In this document: positions 8,053-17,383 of the stretch, piece by piece
How the letters are laid out: every line of letters begins with the position of its first letter
How positions within the stretch are numbered: the stretch's first letter is position 1
Source of the DNA: Oceanobacter sp.
Lineage (GTDB): Bacteria > Pseudomonadota > Gammaproteobacteria > Pseudomonadales > Oceanobacteraceae
Assembly (NCBI GenBank): GCA_002733645.1
Contig: NVWL01000048.1
Location: 1-64,000 of the forward strand
Length of the DNA stretch: 64,000 bases
Reading direction: 5' to 3'
The notes under the pieces: model-generated
Told to the model about the DNA's origin: nothing
Databases searched by the model: none
What the model saw: only the letters and a program-made list of their open reading frames with translations
Translations under genes and position numbers: made by a program

Positions 8053-8727
8053 ATGACAGATCGAAAAAATGAATCTTTATCCGCTCTCTGTGATGGAGAA
8101 TGTGATGAGCTGGAAGTACGCAGGGTATTGAATCAATTTTCATCAGACCCTGATTTGCGTGAACAATGGCGTAGGTATCACTTGCTTGGTTCTATCATGC
8201 GAGAAGAACCAGTCAGCAGTATTGATCTTTCTGAAGGGATCATGCAAGCGCTGGATGGTGAGCCAATGGATGAGGTTCCGGCCCGCTCTCAGACGCCCGT
8301 CGAGACCTCAGTAGCTCACACGGCAGCGGATAATAAGCGCAGTCGTTCTCAGTGGTTGATGTCTGGCGCAGTTGCGGCATCGGTCACCTTGGCCGTATTG
8401 GTCGGGGCGCGCTTTGCATACGACCCTTCAGCATTGGATGGATCTATGTCTGGTGCTGCACTGGTGATGAACGATTCTCAAAGTGCGATGGAATCTGAAG
8501 CGATTTCAGCAATAACCGTCGCGGCAAATGAGCCAGTCGTAGAGCCATTGACGGTAGCGAATGCTGATATATCAGCAGAAGAACTTCGTAAAGCCCAAGA
8601 AGTACTGAGCCAGTATGTGCTTGAGCATGAAAACGAAGCGATTAATGCGAATGAGCAGGGACTGCCAACTTTTGTACGTGTTGCCAACTTTGGTGCAGAT
8701 AACAAAACAGCGGTCAGGAAAGACTAA
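8053..8727 (+). CDS. rseA: Anti-sigma-E factor RseA (MucA)
   Basis: A 224-residue single-pass inner-membrane anti-sigma factor. The cytoplasmic N-terminus (ESLSALCDGECDELEVRRVL) has the sigma-binding helix pattern of RseA/MucA. WRRYHLLGSIMREE follows at about residue 38. One membrane segment lies at about 101-118 (SGAVAASVTLAVLVGARFA). The periplasmic tail ends with the conserved segment LPTFVRVANFG, which RseB and regulated proteolysis act on. It lies 20 bases after rpoE and one base before rseB, so it is in the same transcript. Confidence 0.93.
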   Translation: MTDRKNESLSALCDGECDELEVRRVLNQFSSDPDLREQWRRYHLLGSIMREEPVSSIDLSEGIMQALDGEPMDEVPARSQTPVETSVAHTAADNKRSRSQWLMSGAVAASVTLAVLVGARFAYDPSALDGSMSGAALVMNDSQSAMESEAISAITVAANEPVVEPLTVANADISAEELRKAQEVLSQYVLEHENEAINANEQGLPTFVRVANFGADNKTAVRKD

Positions 8728-8728
8728 T

Positions 8729-9724
8729 ATGAAGTGGGCACTGTCATTGTGCTTACTGCTCTCTGTTGGACTTATTTTCACCCCAAATACTCTGCACGCT
8801 CTGCCTGAGGAATCAGGCAAAGCGGAGCTTTGGCTAACGAAAATGTCAACGGCGTTCAGTGAGTTGAATTTTCGCGGTCTGGTGGTCTACGGTGATGGTG
8901 ATCACTGGGAGAGTTTGGAGTATCGACAAACTCAGCACAAAGGCACGCACTTAAGTCGCACCCAATACCTATCTGGCATTCCTCGAACTCAAGTTCGTAG
9001 TGGTAACGAGTTGTTTTGTATCCACTCAGGTGACCACATTGCGGGTTTAACTCCGGATGTGTTTAAACCTCTCAATCGAGATTTAGCCAGTAAACTAACC
9101 ACCATTTTAGCCAGTTACGAGGTGGGCGTTTTTAGCAATATTGAGCGCATTGCCGCGAATGATGCGGTCTTTATCACCCTTACCCCAAAAAGTGATGATC
9201 GCTACGCGTATCAATTGTGGCTTGAACGCACGACAGGACTCCCCCTGAAAGCCGACCTGCTTGATATTAAAGGTGATGTGCTACAACGCTTTCAATTTGC
9301 CGAACTTGAGTTGAATGTGACCACCCCCATATCCATGTTCAGCAGCAGTGAGAGTGGCCATGCGTTACGCCTAAAACCAACGCCTGATCGTGTTTCCAGC
9401 AGCGAGGCCAGCTGGTGGCCGGCATGGTTGCCGTCAGGTTTTGCACTTCAAGGCTATAATAAAGTTTCTGGTTCAGAGGGGCGGCAGGGGGAGCGACTGA
9501 CTTTTAGTGATGGTTTATCTTCATTTACGGTCTTTGTCGATCATGTTGAAAATGACCTCGGTCCAGATTTAACACGACGCTGGCATGCGACATCGGCAAC
9601 AGTGCGTCATACTCGCAGCAATACGGGTGACTTTCGTATCAGTGTCGTGGGCGAACTTCCGTCCGTGACCGTATCGAAAATCGCAGAATCCGTCACCTTA
9701 GTGGATCAACTGGCAAGTCGATAG
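8729..9724 (+). CDS. rseB: Sigma-E regulatory protein RseB (MucB)
   Basis: A 331-residue periplasmic protein with a cleavable signal peptide (MKWALSLCLLLSVGLIF, likely cut after LHA). The N-terminal lipoprotein-like domain (LNFRGLVVYGDG) and the C-terminal PAWLPSGFAL domain follow the RseB/MucB pattern. It shields RseA from DegS and senses off-pathway lipopolysaccharide or porin signals. The start at 8729 is chosen because it directly follows the rseA stop, has GGAA upstream and begins the signal peptide; an upstream extension would have none. Confidence 0.92.
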   Translation: MKWALSLCLLLSVGLIFTPNTLHALPEESGKAELWLTKMSTAFSELNFRGLVVYGDGDHWESLEYRQTQHKGTHLSRTQYLSGIPRTQVRSGNELFCIHSGDHIAGLTPDVFKPLNRDLASKLTTILASYEVGVFSNIERIAANDAVFITLTPKSDDRYAYQLWLERTTGLPLKADLLDIKGDVLQRFQFAELELNVTTPISMFSSSESGHALRLKPTPDRVSSSEASWWPAWLPSGFALQGYNKVSGSEGRQGERLTFSDGLSSFTVFVDHVENDLGPDLTRRWHATSATVRHTRSNTGDFRISVVGELPSVTVSKIAESVTLVDQLASR

Positions 9725-9804
9725 ATACTCGCCCTCCCATCCTGTTTATACTTGTTACTATATCTATTAGTTTGCGTAGAAACGTGTAAAGGATAGTCAG
9801 AAAC

Positions 9805-10257
9805 TTGAATCAAGAAATTGTCGAAGTCGTTGAAATAGGCGAAGGTGGTGTTTGGGTCGAGGGAATACAGCGCAGCGCATGCGGAAGCTGTAGTGCTCGT
9901 GCCGGCTGTGGTCAGCACACGTTAAGTAAACTCGGTCGACCTGTGCGTTTGTGGGTAGAGACACACGATGCATATAGCTTGGGTAATCAAGTCGTACTGG
10001 CGTTGCCTGAAGGGTCGCTAGCGTTCAGTGCTCTGAGCCTTTATGGGTTGCCTTTAATTGGGTTGGTTATTGGTGCCGTGCTTGGCAATCAAGGTGGATC
10101 AGAAGCTCAATCTATGATGGCAGGCATATTAGGTTTGGTGATTGGTTTGGGCGCGGCGCGATTGTTTGCTCGTCGTAATAAAGACGATTGGCAGCCTACT
10201 ATTGTTAAAGAGTGCTCAGGTCATCCACAAGCGATTGAAATAAACACTTTGGATTAA
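9805..10257 (+). CDS. rseC: SoxR-reducing/sigma-E regulatory membrane protein RseC (MucC)
   Basis: A 150-residue RseC/MucC protein. The N-terminal cytoplasmic part has the cysteine cluster ACGSCSARAGCG (residues about 25-36), and two membrane segments follow (about 74-91 and 100-117). The family modulates sigma-E and takes part in reducing SoxR with the Rsx complex. The start appears to be TTG at 9805, ten bases after GGAT; no ATG lies nearby. It sits 80 bases after rseB and 30 bases before degP. Confidence 0.88.
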   Translation: MNQEIVEVVEIGEGGVWVEGIQRSACGSCSARAGCGQHTLSKLGRPVRLWVETHDAYSLGNQVVLALPEGSLAFSALSLYGLPLIGLVIGAVLGNQGGSEAQSMMAGILGLVIGLGAARLFARRNKDDWQPTIVKECSGHPQAIEINTLD

Positions 10258-10287
10258 CATTTTGGATGAAAGTTGAGGACATTATTA

Positions 10288-11688
10288 ATGAGATCCTTCG
10301 CACGTTTCCTACTACTAACCTCTGTATTTCTAGCGTCTTCTGTTTGGGCGAGCCTGCCTGACTTTACCGATTTGGTAAAAGAAACTTCTCCGGCAGTAGT
10401 CAATATCAGTACGATTAAACACGCCAAACAAGCGAGCCATTCTGCTCAACAATATGGGATGCCCGATGATATGCCTGAGATTTTTAGGCATTTTTTTGGT
10501 CGTCAGTTCCCATCCCCCAATAATCCAGGATTTCCTCGTGGTCAACAAGATCGAAGTTCTCTGGGGTCCGGTTTTATTGTGTCAAAAGATGGCTACATAC
10601 TGACAAATAACCATGTTGTTCAGGGGGCAGACGAAATCATTGTCCGCCTGAACGATCGCCGAGAGCTAGAAGCTACGTTGATTGGCGCGGATGAAAGCTC
10701 AGACTTAGCGGTGCTTAAAGTGGATGCCGATAATCTACCTACCGTTGAGCTTGGTGATTCAGAGGCGTTAGAAGTGGGTGAGTGGGTTGTTGCCATTGGC
10801 TCACCTTTTGGCTTCGATTATTCAGTGACCGCTGGCATTGTCAGTGCCAAAGGGCGCAGTTTACCCAGCGAAAATTACGTGCCCTTTATTCAAACCGATG
10901 TAGCAATTAATCCGGGTAACTCAGGGGGTCCATTGTTTAACCTTGAGGGCGAAGTCGTAGGGATTAATTCACAGATATATACACGTTCAGGCGGATTTAT
11001 GGGGGTATCTTTTGCCATACCTATTAACGTTGCCTTAAACGTCGCCGAGCAATTAAAAACAAACGGTAAGGTCAGTCGAGGTTGGCTTGGGGTGGTGATC
11101 CAAGAGGTCAGTAAAGATCTTGCGGAGTCGTTTGGTTTAGACCGCGCCGCTGGGGCTTTAGTAGTTCAGGTGCTGGGTGGCAGCCCTGCTGAAACATCTG
11201 GGCTGATGAGTGGTGACATCATCACCAAAGTGAATGGCAAAGAGGTCTATATGTCCTCGGATCTACCTCATCAAATTGGCCGTTTGAGTGCTGGTGACAA
11301 AGCCAAACTGGATATCGTGCGAAGTGGAAAGCGTAAACAAATCACCGTTGAGATTGGTGATCTGCCTTCCGCGGATGACCCTCAGTTATCTAGCAACACA
11401 GGCCCTGCGGAGCGGCAAAGCAATCGTATTGGCCTTGTGGTTAGTGAACTAAACGATCGTCAGCGCAACGAAGAAGGCAATGGTGTACTCGTTAAAGAAG
11501 TACGTCGAGGCCCAGCAGCGATGGCAGGTGTCACCCGAGGTGATGTGATTAGCATGATCAACGGCGAGATGATTCGCAGTGTGGAAGACTTCGCCCGCGT
11601 CGTGAAAGACCTGCCTGAAAACCGCAGCGTACCTATGCGTATTGTGCGTCGTGGCCAAGCATCCTTCATTCCGTTGCGTATTGAATAA
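10288..11688 (+). CDS. degP: Periplasmic serine protease/chaperone DegP (MucD)
   Basis: A 466-residue HtrA protease with a signal peptide (cut after VWA). The catalytic triad is visible: His in TNNHVVQG, Asp in SSDLAVLKV and Ser in NPGNSGGP. Two PDZ domains follow (RGWLGVVIQ onward and NRIGLVVSEL onward). It degrades or refolds misfolded envelope proteins and acts on the sigma-E pathway. The ATG at 10288 is chosen because GAGGAC lies eight bases upstream; an in-frame TTG at 10273 would add five residues before the signal peptide. It is the last gene of the rpoE operon. Confidence 0.95.
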   Translation: MRSFARFLLLTSVFLASSVWASLPDFTDLVKETSPAVVNISTIKHAKQASHSAQQYGMPDDMPEIFRHFFGRQFPSPNNPGFPRGQQDRSSLGSGFIVSKDGYILTNNHVVQGADEIIVRLNDRRELEATLIGADESSDLAVLKVDADNLPTVELGDSEALEVGEWVVAIGSPFGFDYSVTAGIVSAKGRSLPSENYVPFIQTDVAINPGNSGGPLFNLEGEVVGINSQIYTRSGGFMGVSFAIPINVALNVAEQLKTNGKVSRGWLGVVIQEVSKDLAESFGLDRAAGALVVQVLGGSPAETSGLMSGDIITKVNGKEVYMSSDLPHQIGRLSAGDKAKLDIVRSGKRKQITVEIGDLPSADDPQLSSNTGPAERQSNRIGLVVSELNDRQRNEEGNGVLVKEVRRGPAAMAGVTRGDVISMINGEMIRSVEDFARVVKDLPENRSVPMRIVRRGQASFIPLRIE

Positions 11689-11824
11689 GCTAATATTCAC
11701 TCCTAAGTATCAAGGTATTGCACGAAAGATACGTGCAGTGCCTTGTGCATGTTGGCTTTCATAGCCTTAGCTCGGCCCTTCAGGTAAAATCCGCAGATTG
11801 ATGTAACTACCGGATGATTATTCT

Positions 11825-13624
11825 GTGAGCCGACTGGACCACATTCGTAACTTTTCTATTATTGCCCATATTGACCACGGCAAATCTACGCTGTCAGACC
11901 GTTTTATTCAGGTCTGTGGGGGGCTTAGTGATCGTGAAATGCAAGCGCAGGTTCTTGATTCAATGGATATTGAGCGAGAGCGCGGGATCACGATCAAGGC
12001 GCAAAGCGTTACTTTGTATTATAAAGCGCGTGACGGCGAGACCTACCAGCTAAACTTTATTGATACCCCAGGGCACGTTGATTTCAGCTATGAAGTCAGC
12101 CGATCCTTATCGGCCTGTGAAGGTGCCTTGCTGGTGGTCGATGCGGCGCAGGGCGTAGAAGCTCAATCGGTGGCTAACTGTTACACCGCGATTGAACAAG
12201 GCCTAGAAGTTCGCCCGGTATTGAACAAAATGGATTTGCCGCAGGCTGATCCGGATAAAGTGGCCCAAGAGATCGAAGATATTATCGGCCTTGATGCCAC
12301 TGAAGCAGTACGTTGCAGTGCAAAAAGCGGCTTGAACGTTGAAGATGTTCTGGAAGACCTTGTTGCTCATATCCCCCCACCGGTTGGTGATCCTGACGCA
12401 CCACTACAAGCGCTGATTATTGACTCATGGTTTGATTCATACCTTGGTGTTGTATCCCTTATCCGTGTAACCAATGGTGTGATTCGCAAGGGCGATAAAA
12501 TTCGCATGAAATCAACCGGTAAAGACCACCTCGTTGATGAAGTGGGTTACTTCACCCCAAAGATGACCAAGCGTCCAGAACTTGGCACCGGCGAAGTAGG
12601 TTACATCTGCGGCAGCATCAAAGACATTCATGGTGCGCCTGTTGGTGACACAATAGTTTCAACCAAATTTCCAGACGTTGATTCTTTGCCAGGTTTCTTA
12701 AAAGTAAAACCTCAGGTATACGCTGGTTTATTCCCGGTATCTTCTGACGATTATGAAAGCTTCCGTGTGGCGTTGGATAAGTTGTCTCTCAACGATGCCT
12801 CTTTATTTTTCGAACCTGAAAACTCCGATGCGCTAGGTTTTGGTTTCCGATGTGGTTTCCTTGGCATGTTGCACATGGAAATTATTCAGGAACGTTTAGA
12901 GCGAGAATACGATCTTGATTTGATCACCACGGCACCGACAGTAATTTATGAAATCGTGAACCGCAAAGGTGAAGTTCTTCACGTTGATAATCCGTCTAAA
13001 TTACCAGATCTTGGCTCTATTGAAGAAATGCGTGAGCCTATTGCTGAATGTAATATTCTGGTGCCGCAAGAATATTTAGGTAACGTGATTTCGTTATGTA
13101 TTGATAAGCGTGGTGTGCAGGTTGATATGCAGTACACCGGCTCTCAAGTAGCGCTACGTTACGAAATCCCAATGGGGGAGGTCGTTATGGACTTCTTCGA
13201 TCGCCTAAAATCAGCTAGCCGTGGTTTTGCATCATTGGACTATTCGTTTGTGCGATTCCAAGAAGCACCGCTGGTGCGTCTGGACGTACTAGTAAACGGT
13301 GATCGTGTTGATGCCCTTGCCGTTATTATGCACAAAGAAAGCGTGCGCCGCCGTGGCGGCTTACTCACCGAAAAAATGAAAGAGTTGATTCCGCGTCAGA
13401 TGTTTGATGTGGCAATTCAGGCAGCCGTAGGCACACAAGTTGTTGCGCGAACCACAGTAAAAGCATTACGTAAAAACGTAACCGCCAAGTGTTACGGCGG
13501 TGATATTAGCCGTAAGAAAAAACTGCTTCAGAAGCAGAAAGACGGTAAAAAACGCATGAAGCAAATCGGCAATGTGGAAATTCCACAGTCGGCTTTCCTC
13601 GCTGTACTTAGAATGGATGACTAA
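11825..13624 (+). CDS. lepA: Elongation factor 4 (LepA)
   Basis: A 599-residue translational GTPase. The G1 motif AHIDHGKST is at about residue 14, [10 protein letters not shown] marks the switch region, DTPGHVDF is G3 and NKMDLPQAD is G4. The C-terminal domain unique to LepA ends in [20 protein letters not shown]. It acts on stalled or early-elongating ribosomes. Translation starts at GTG. In related bacteria lepB (signal peptidase I) follows; here a DUF4845 gene begins three bases after the stop instead. Confidence 0.97.
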   Translation: MSRLDHIRNFSIIAHIDHGKSTLSDRFIQVCGGLSDREMQAQVLDSMDIERERGITIKAQSVTLYYKARDGETYQLNFIDTPGHVDFSYEVSRSLSACEGALLVVDAAQGVEAQSVANCYTAIEQGLEVRPVLNKMDLPQADPDKVAQEIEDIIGLDATEAVRCSAKSGLNVEDVLEDLVAHIPPPVGDPDAPLQALIIDSWFDSYLGVVSLIRVTNGVIRKGDKIRMKSTGKDHLVDEVGYFTPKMTKRPELGTGEVGYICGSIKDIHGAPVGDTIVSTKFPDVDSLPGFLKVKPQVYAGLFPVSSDDYESFRVALDKLSLNDASLFFEPENSDALGFGFRCGFLGMLHMEIIQERLEREYDLDLITTAPTVIYEIVNRKGEVLHVDNPSKLPDLGSIEEMREPIAECNILVPQEYLGNVISLCIDKRGVQVDMQYTGSQVALRYEIPMGEVVMDFFDRLKSASRGFASLDYSFVRFQEAPLVRLDVLVNGDRVDALAVIMHKESVRRRGGLLTEKMKELIPRQMFDVAIQAAVGTQVVARTTVKALRKNVTAKCYGGDISRKKKLLQKQKDGKKRMKQIGNVEIPQSAFLAVLRMDD

Positions 13625-13627
13625 ATT

Positions 13628-13990
13628 ATGAAGCACCAAAAAGGCCTAACTATGGTATCGATCCTGCTGCTTGTATTGGGAGCAATCGTAATATTACGGG
13701 CCTTTATGGTGATCATACCGAGTTATTTTGATCATGCAGAAGTCGGCGTTATTTTAGATAGCCTTGATGAAAATAATCGAATCAATGCAAAAACCAGCAC
13801 GAAAGTAATGCGTGAAGAAGTCGCTCGGCGTCTGCGTGATAATAACGTTGCATTCAGTGTCGATACTTTAGAAGTGCAGAGAAGTAGTGCTGGTGCCGTC
13901 ATTAATTGGAATTATGAAAGCCGTAAACACTTTCTCGCTAATATCGATATGGTACTGACATTTCAGAGACAAAAAGAACTCTCCAAGTGA
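13628..13990 (+). CDS. DUF4845 membrane protein
   Basis: A 120-residue protein with one N-terminal membrane segment (about residues 8-31, beginning [14 protein letters not shown]) that looks prepilin-like but lacks a clear Glu at +5. The soluble remainder ([28 protein letters not shown]) fits DUF4845, normally encoded between lepB and rnc. Here it follows lepA directly and overlaps the rnc GTG start by four bases. Function is unknown; the family is usually co-transcribed with signal peptidase I and RNase III. Confidence 0.85.
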   Translation: MKHQKGLTMVSILLLVLGAIVILRAFMVIIPSYFDHAEVGVILDSLDENNRINAKTSTKVMREEVARRLRDNNVAFSVDTLEVQRSSAGAVINWNYESRKHFLANIDMVLTFQRQKELSK

Positions 13991-14679
13991 ATAATCCCTT
14001 GCTAAAACTATCTCAACGTATTGGTTATACCTTTCGTGATGAAAGCTTAATTACCCTCGCGCTTACCCATCGAAGTAAATCTGGTGTGAATAACGAGCGT
14101 CTTGAGTTTTTGGGTGATTCTATTTTAAATTTTGTGATTGCAGATGCGTTGTTTGAAAAATTCAGCAATGCCAAAGAAGGTAAGTTAAGCCGCTTGCGTG
14201 CGCGCATGGTAAAAGGCGTTACCTTAGCGACCATTGCTAAAGATTTTGATTTAGGTGAATTTTTATTACTCGGCTCTGGTGAGCTGAAAAGTGGCGGACA
14301 TCGACGTGAATCAATACTTGCCGATGTGGTTGAAGCTATTATTGGTGCGATTTATTTAGACGCGGGCTTAGAAGTCGCACGTGAAAGAATTCTTTCCTGG
14401 TATCAAACTCGTCTTGATGCTTTGTCGTTAGAAGACCCAATCAAAGACCCAAAAACGCGTTTGCAAGAACATCAGCAGGCTGAACACTTAGGTCTACCTA
14501 AGTACGATGTGACCGACGTTCATGGGCCAGGTAATGAGCAGGTATTTACCGTGACCTGTAGCATCCCTCAGTTAAACCAAGACATTAAAGCAAGCGGCAG
14601 CAGTCGCCGTAATGCAGAGCAGGCTGCAGCCCTTGTTCTGCTCGGCAAATTAGGTCTCGAAGAGGATAACTCACAATGA
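13987..14679 (+). CDS. rnc: Ribonuclease III
   Basis: A 230-residue double-strand-specific endoribonuclease that processes rRNA precursors and structured mRNAs. The catalytic signature [12 protein letters not shown] is at residues 36-47, with the second acidic site in [15 protein letters not shown]-terminal double-stranded RNA binding domain starts at about 155 ([11 protein letters not shown]). It starts with GTG overlapping the upstream TGA and overlaps era by four bases, so rnc and era are translationally coupled as in other bacteria. Confidence 0.97.
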   Translation: MNNPLLKLSQRIGYTFRDESLITLALTHRSKSGVNNERLEFLGDSILNFVIADALFEKFSNAKEGKLSRLRARMVKGVTLATIAKDFDLGEFLLLGSGELKSGGHRRESILADVVEAIIGAIYLDAGLEVARERILSWYQTRLDALSLEDPIKDPKTRLQEHQQAEHLGLPKYDVTDVHGPGNEQVFTVTCSIPQLNQDIKASGSSRRNAEQAAALVLLGKLGLEEDNSQ

Positions 14680-15572
14680 CCACTCGTACTGGTATTGTTG
14701 CTATCGTAGGTCGCCCTAACGTGGGTAAGTCCACCTTGATGAATCGTATTTTGGGGCAGAAGTTATCCATCACTTCACGTAAGCCACAGACCACACGACA
14801 TCAGATTTTAGGTATTGTGACGGAAGACGACACCCAAATTATCTTTGTCGATACGCCGGGTATTCATAAAGGACAAGATAAAGCGATTAACCGCTATATG
14901 AACCGTGCAGCGACAACGGCGGTAAAAGACGTTGATTTGATTGTCATGGTCGTGGATAGAACCCGCTGGACGGACGAAGATGATCTCGTGCTGCAAACCA
15001 TCAAGCAGCAACGCGCGCCGTGTATCTTAGTGATGAATAAAATCGATTTTATTCAAGATAAAGAAGAGATGTTGCCATATCTAGAAGTTCTTAGTGGTAA
15101 ACATACCTTTGATCAGATAATTCCTCTGAGCGCAAAAACAGGCCACAATGTTGATCGTATTGAGCACTTAATTCGCAGTTATTTACCTGAAAATCCTTAC
15201 TTCTACCCAGAAGATCAAATCACTGATCGAACGTCACGTTTTTTGGCCGCTGAATTAGTGCGTGAGAAAATCATGCGTCAGTTAGGCGATGAACTGCCCT
15301 ACGAAATGACAGTAGAGATAGAAGAGTTTTCCCATGATGGTGGCTTGATTGAAATCAGTGCGCTAATTTTGGTAGAAAGACCATCGCAAAAACGCATTGT
15401 GATTGGTGATAAAGGCTACCGTATTAAGCAAATTGGTATCGAAGCGAGAAAAGACATGGAGTCTTTATTTGAAAGCCAAGTCATGCTTAAAACCTGGGTT
15501 AAAGTGAAGTCGAACTGGTCAGATGACGAACGTGCGCTACGCAGTTTAGGGTACGACGACAGAACACAATGA
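14676..15572 (+). CDS. era: GTPase Era
   Basis: A 298-residue GTPase that binds 16S rRNA and monitors 30S maturation. The P-loop GRPNVGKST is at about residues 12-20, DTPGIHK is G3 and NKID is G4. A KH domain follows, with [14 protein letters not shown] as its GxxG-type loop. It overlaps rnc and recO by four bases at each end in a tightly coupled set. Confidence 0.97.
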   Translation: MTTRTGIVAIVGRPNVGKSTLMNRILGQKLSITSRKPQTTRHQILGIVTEDDTQIIFVDTPGIHKGQDKAINRYMNRAATTAVKDVDLIVMVVDRTRWTDEDDLVLQTIKQQRAPCILVMNKIDFIQDKEEMLPYLEVLSGKHTFDQIIPLSAKTGHNVDRIEHLIRSYLPENPYFYPEDQITDRTSRFLAAELVREKIMRQLGDELPYEMTVEIEEFSHDGGLIEISALILVERPSQKRIVIGDKGYRIKQIGIEARKDMESLFESQVMLKTWVKVKSNWSDDERALRSLGYDDRTQ

Positions 15573-16198
15573 GGGAGTGGTTTGTACTGAGACGCCAGCC
15601 CGTTGCCGAGCGCGATTGGTTGCTGGATGTTTTCAGTAAAAATCAGGGGGTAACGCAGGTTAGGTTATCCCCGCCCACTCGCCTAATCGATTTACATCAA
15701 CGTTGCCAAGGCGACTGGCGTCCAGATAAAGATTGGCCGCGTCTTAAAGGCGCAGAGGTCTTAGAAACATTTCTCCTCACTGATGAAACCTTGGTGTGTG
15801 CGTTATACCTTGATGAACTCCTACTTAATTTTCTGCCCTCGGGCGAGCCTGTTCCAGAGGTTTATCAGCTTTATCTAAACACCTTGCAAGGCCTTCAGAG
15901 AAGCCCAAGAGCCGATGTATGGTTGAGAGTGTTCGAATATCAATTACTCCAGTATATGGGGTTAGGTATCAATTGGCTGGATAGCGACGTAGGGCCGGTA
16001 CAGACTGATTGTAATTATACTTTTGTTCCAAGCTCCGGTTTTATTCGTAGCGATAATGGAATTGCAGGTGACATCTTGCACGCAATCGGTGATGCTGCTT
16101 TTTCATATCCGGGAGCACTTAAAGTTGCGCGTCAGGTGCTGAGGCAAGCGATTGACGCCGCCATCCGTCGGCCTTTAATTAGCCGCGAACTTCTATAG
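15569..16198 (+). CDS. recO: DNA repair protein RecO
   Basis: A 209-residue RecO homologue that helps load RecA on SSB-coated single-stranded DNA in the RecFOR pathway. The N-terminal OB-fold begins [22 protein letters not shown], typical of the family. The central helical part includes [19 protein letters not shown]. The zinc-finger cysteines of some RecO proteins are not evident. It is somewhat shorter than E. coli RecO (242 residues). It overlaps era and lies 30 bases before pdxJ. Confidence 0.9.
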   Translation: MREWFVLRRQPVAERDWLLDVFSKNQGVTQVRLSPPTRLIDLHQRCQGDWRPDKDWPRLKGAEVLETFLLTDETLVCALYLDELLLNFLPSGEPVPEVYQLYLNTLQGLQRSPRADVWLRVFEYQLLQYMGLGINWLDSDVGPVQTDCNYTFVPSSGFIRSDNGIAGDILHAIGDAAFSYPGALKVARQVLRQAIDAAIRRPLISRELL

Positions 16199-16228
16199 TT
16201 TAATGAATTTACCGAACAGGAATTTTGT

Positions 16229-16966
16229 ATGAGTACTGCACGAGTGTTATTAGGGGTAAACATCGATCACGTGGCGACCTTACGTCAAGCTCGCGGCACT
16301 CGTTACCCTGATCCAGTTCAGGCTGCCTTTATTGCTGAGCAGGCAGGGGCTGATGGCATTACAATTCACCCCCGTGAAGATGCACGTCATATTCAAGTGC
16401 GTGACGTTCGAGTGCTTGCAGGCACTTTACAAACACGTATGAATCTCGAAATGGCCGTTACTGAAAATATGCTTACGCTGGCGGAAGAAATTAAACCCGC
16501 GGCGTCCTGTTTAGTGCCAGAAAAGCGCGAAGAATTGACCACGGAAGGTGGTTTGGACGTTGTATCCCAAGAAGCTCAGGTCACTGCTGCAGTAAAACGC
16601 TTGCAAGCGGTTGGGGCTGAAGTCTCTTTATTTATTGACCCCGATAACGCTCAGATTGATGCGACCGTTCGTACGGGAGCACCAGTGATTGAATTACATA
16701 CCGGGGCATACGCTGAAGCTGAAACCCCTGAATTGATGGAAGAGGAGCTGCAACGTATTCGCGCAGCGGCCTCTTATGCTGCAAGCCAAGGCTTAATTGT
16801 GAATGCGGGCCATGGGTTGCATTATCATAACGTTGAAGCCATCGCGGCCATTCCAGAAATGAATGAATTGAATATTGGCCATGCGATTATTGCGCAAGCT
16901 CTGTTTAGTGGGCTAGAAAAAGCCGTGCGTGATATGCGTGATTTACTTGAAAAAGCACGTGCCTGA
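16229..16966 (+). CDS. pdxJ: Pyridoxine 5'-phosphate synthase
   Basis: A 245-residue TIM-barrel enzyme that condenses deoxyxylulose 5-phosphate with 3-amino-2-oxopropyl phosphate to pyridoxine 5'-phosphate, the last ring-forming step of vitamin B6 synthesis. [14 protein letters not shown] near the N-terminus, [12 protein letters not shown] and the late GHGLHYHNV match the family's phosphate- and substrate-binding loops. An AGGA stretch precedes the ATG. The gene keeps its usual place between recO and acpS. Confidence 0.97.
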   Translation: MSTARVLLGVNIDHVATLRQARGTRYPDPVQAAFIAEQAGADGITIHPREDARHIQVRDVRVLAGTLQTRMNLEMAVTENMLTLAEEIKPAASCLVPEKREELTTEGGLDVVSQEAQVTAAVKRLQAVGAEVSLFIDPDNAQIDATVRTGAPVIELHTGAYAEAETPELMEEELQRIRAAASYAASQGLIVNAGHGLHYHNVEAIAAIPEMNELNIGHAIIAQALFSGLEKAVRDMRDLLEKARA

Positions 16967-16987
16967 GTTACTCCGTTGACTGTTTCG

Positions 16988-17383
16988 ATGTTTAATTCAG
17001 CGGCCATATTAGGTGTCGGTACCGATCTTATTTCACAAGATCGTATCGGCGCTGTGATTCAACGTCATGGTGAACGTTTCCCTCAACGTATTTTGGCCAG
17101 CGACGAGTTAGCAATATATCAGACTCACTCCTCACCGATTAATTATCTGACCAAAGCTTTTGCGGCAAAAGAAGCGTTAGCAAAAGCGTTAGGTACAGGC
17201 ATTGCGCTGGGGGTCACTTTTCACGATTTCTCGATTTTGCGAAACGCGAACGGTGCGCCAGAGGTTGTGGTTCGAGGAAGAGCTAAGGGGTTAATGGATG
17301 AGCGCAGTGCTCATGCCAAATTACTTATTAGCCTCAGCGATGAGGGCGATTGGGTTCAAGCGTTTGCGGTGCTTTCTTCTTGA
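16988..17383 (+). CDS. acpS: Holo-[acyl-carrier-protein] synthase
   Basis: A 131-residue AcpS that transfers phosphopantetheine from CoA to acyl carrier protein. The metal-binding Asp is in GVGTDLI near the N-terminus and the catalytic Glu in TKAFAAKEALAKALG. The ATG at 16988 gives the usual short lead-in; a TTG at 16976 would add four residues. Neither has a strong ribosome site, and translation may be coupled to pdxJ. The 3' end overlaps the 3' end of the opposing barA gene by 28 bases. Confidence 0.92.
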   Translation: MFNSAAILGVGTDLISQDRIGAVIQRHGERFPQRILASDELAIYQTHSSPINYLTKAFAAKEALAKALGTGIALGVTFHDFSILRNANGAPEVVVRGRAKGLMDERSAHAKLLISLSDEGDWVQAFAVLSS

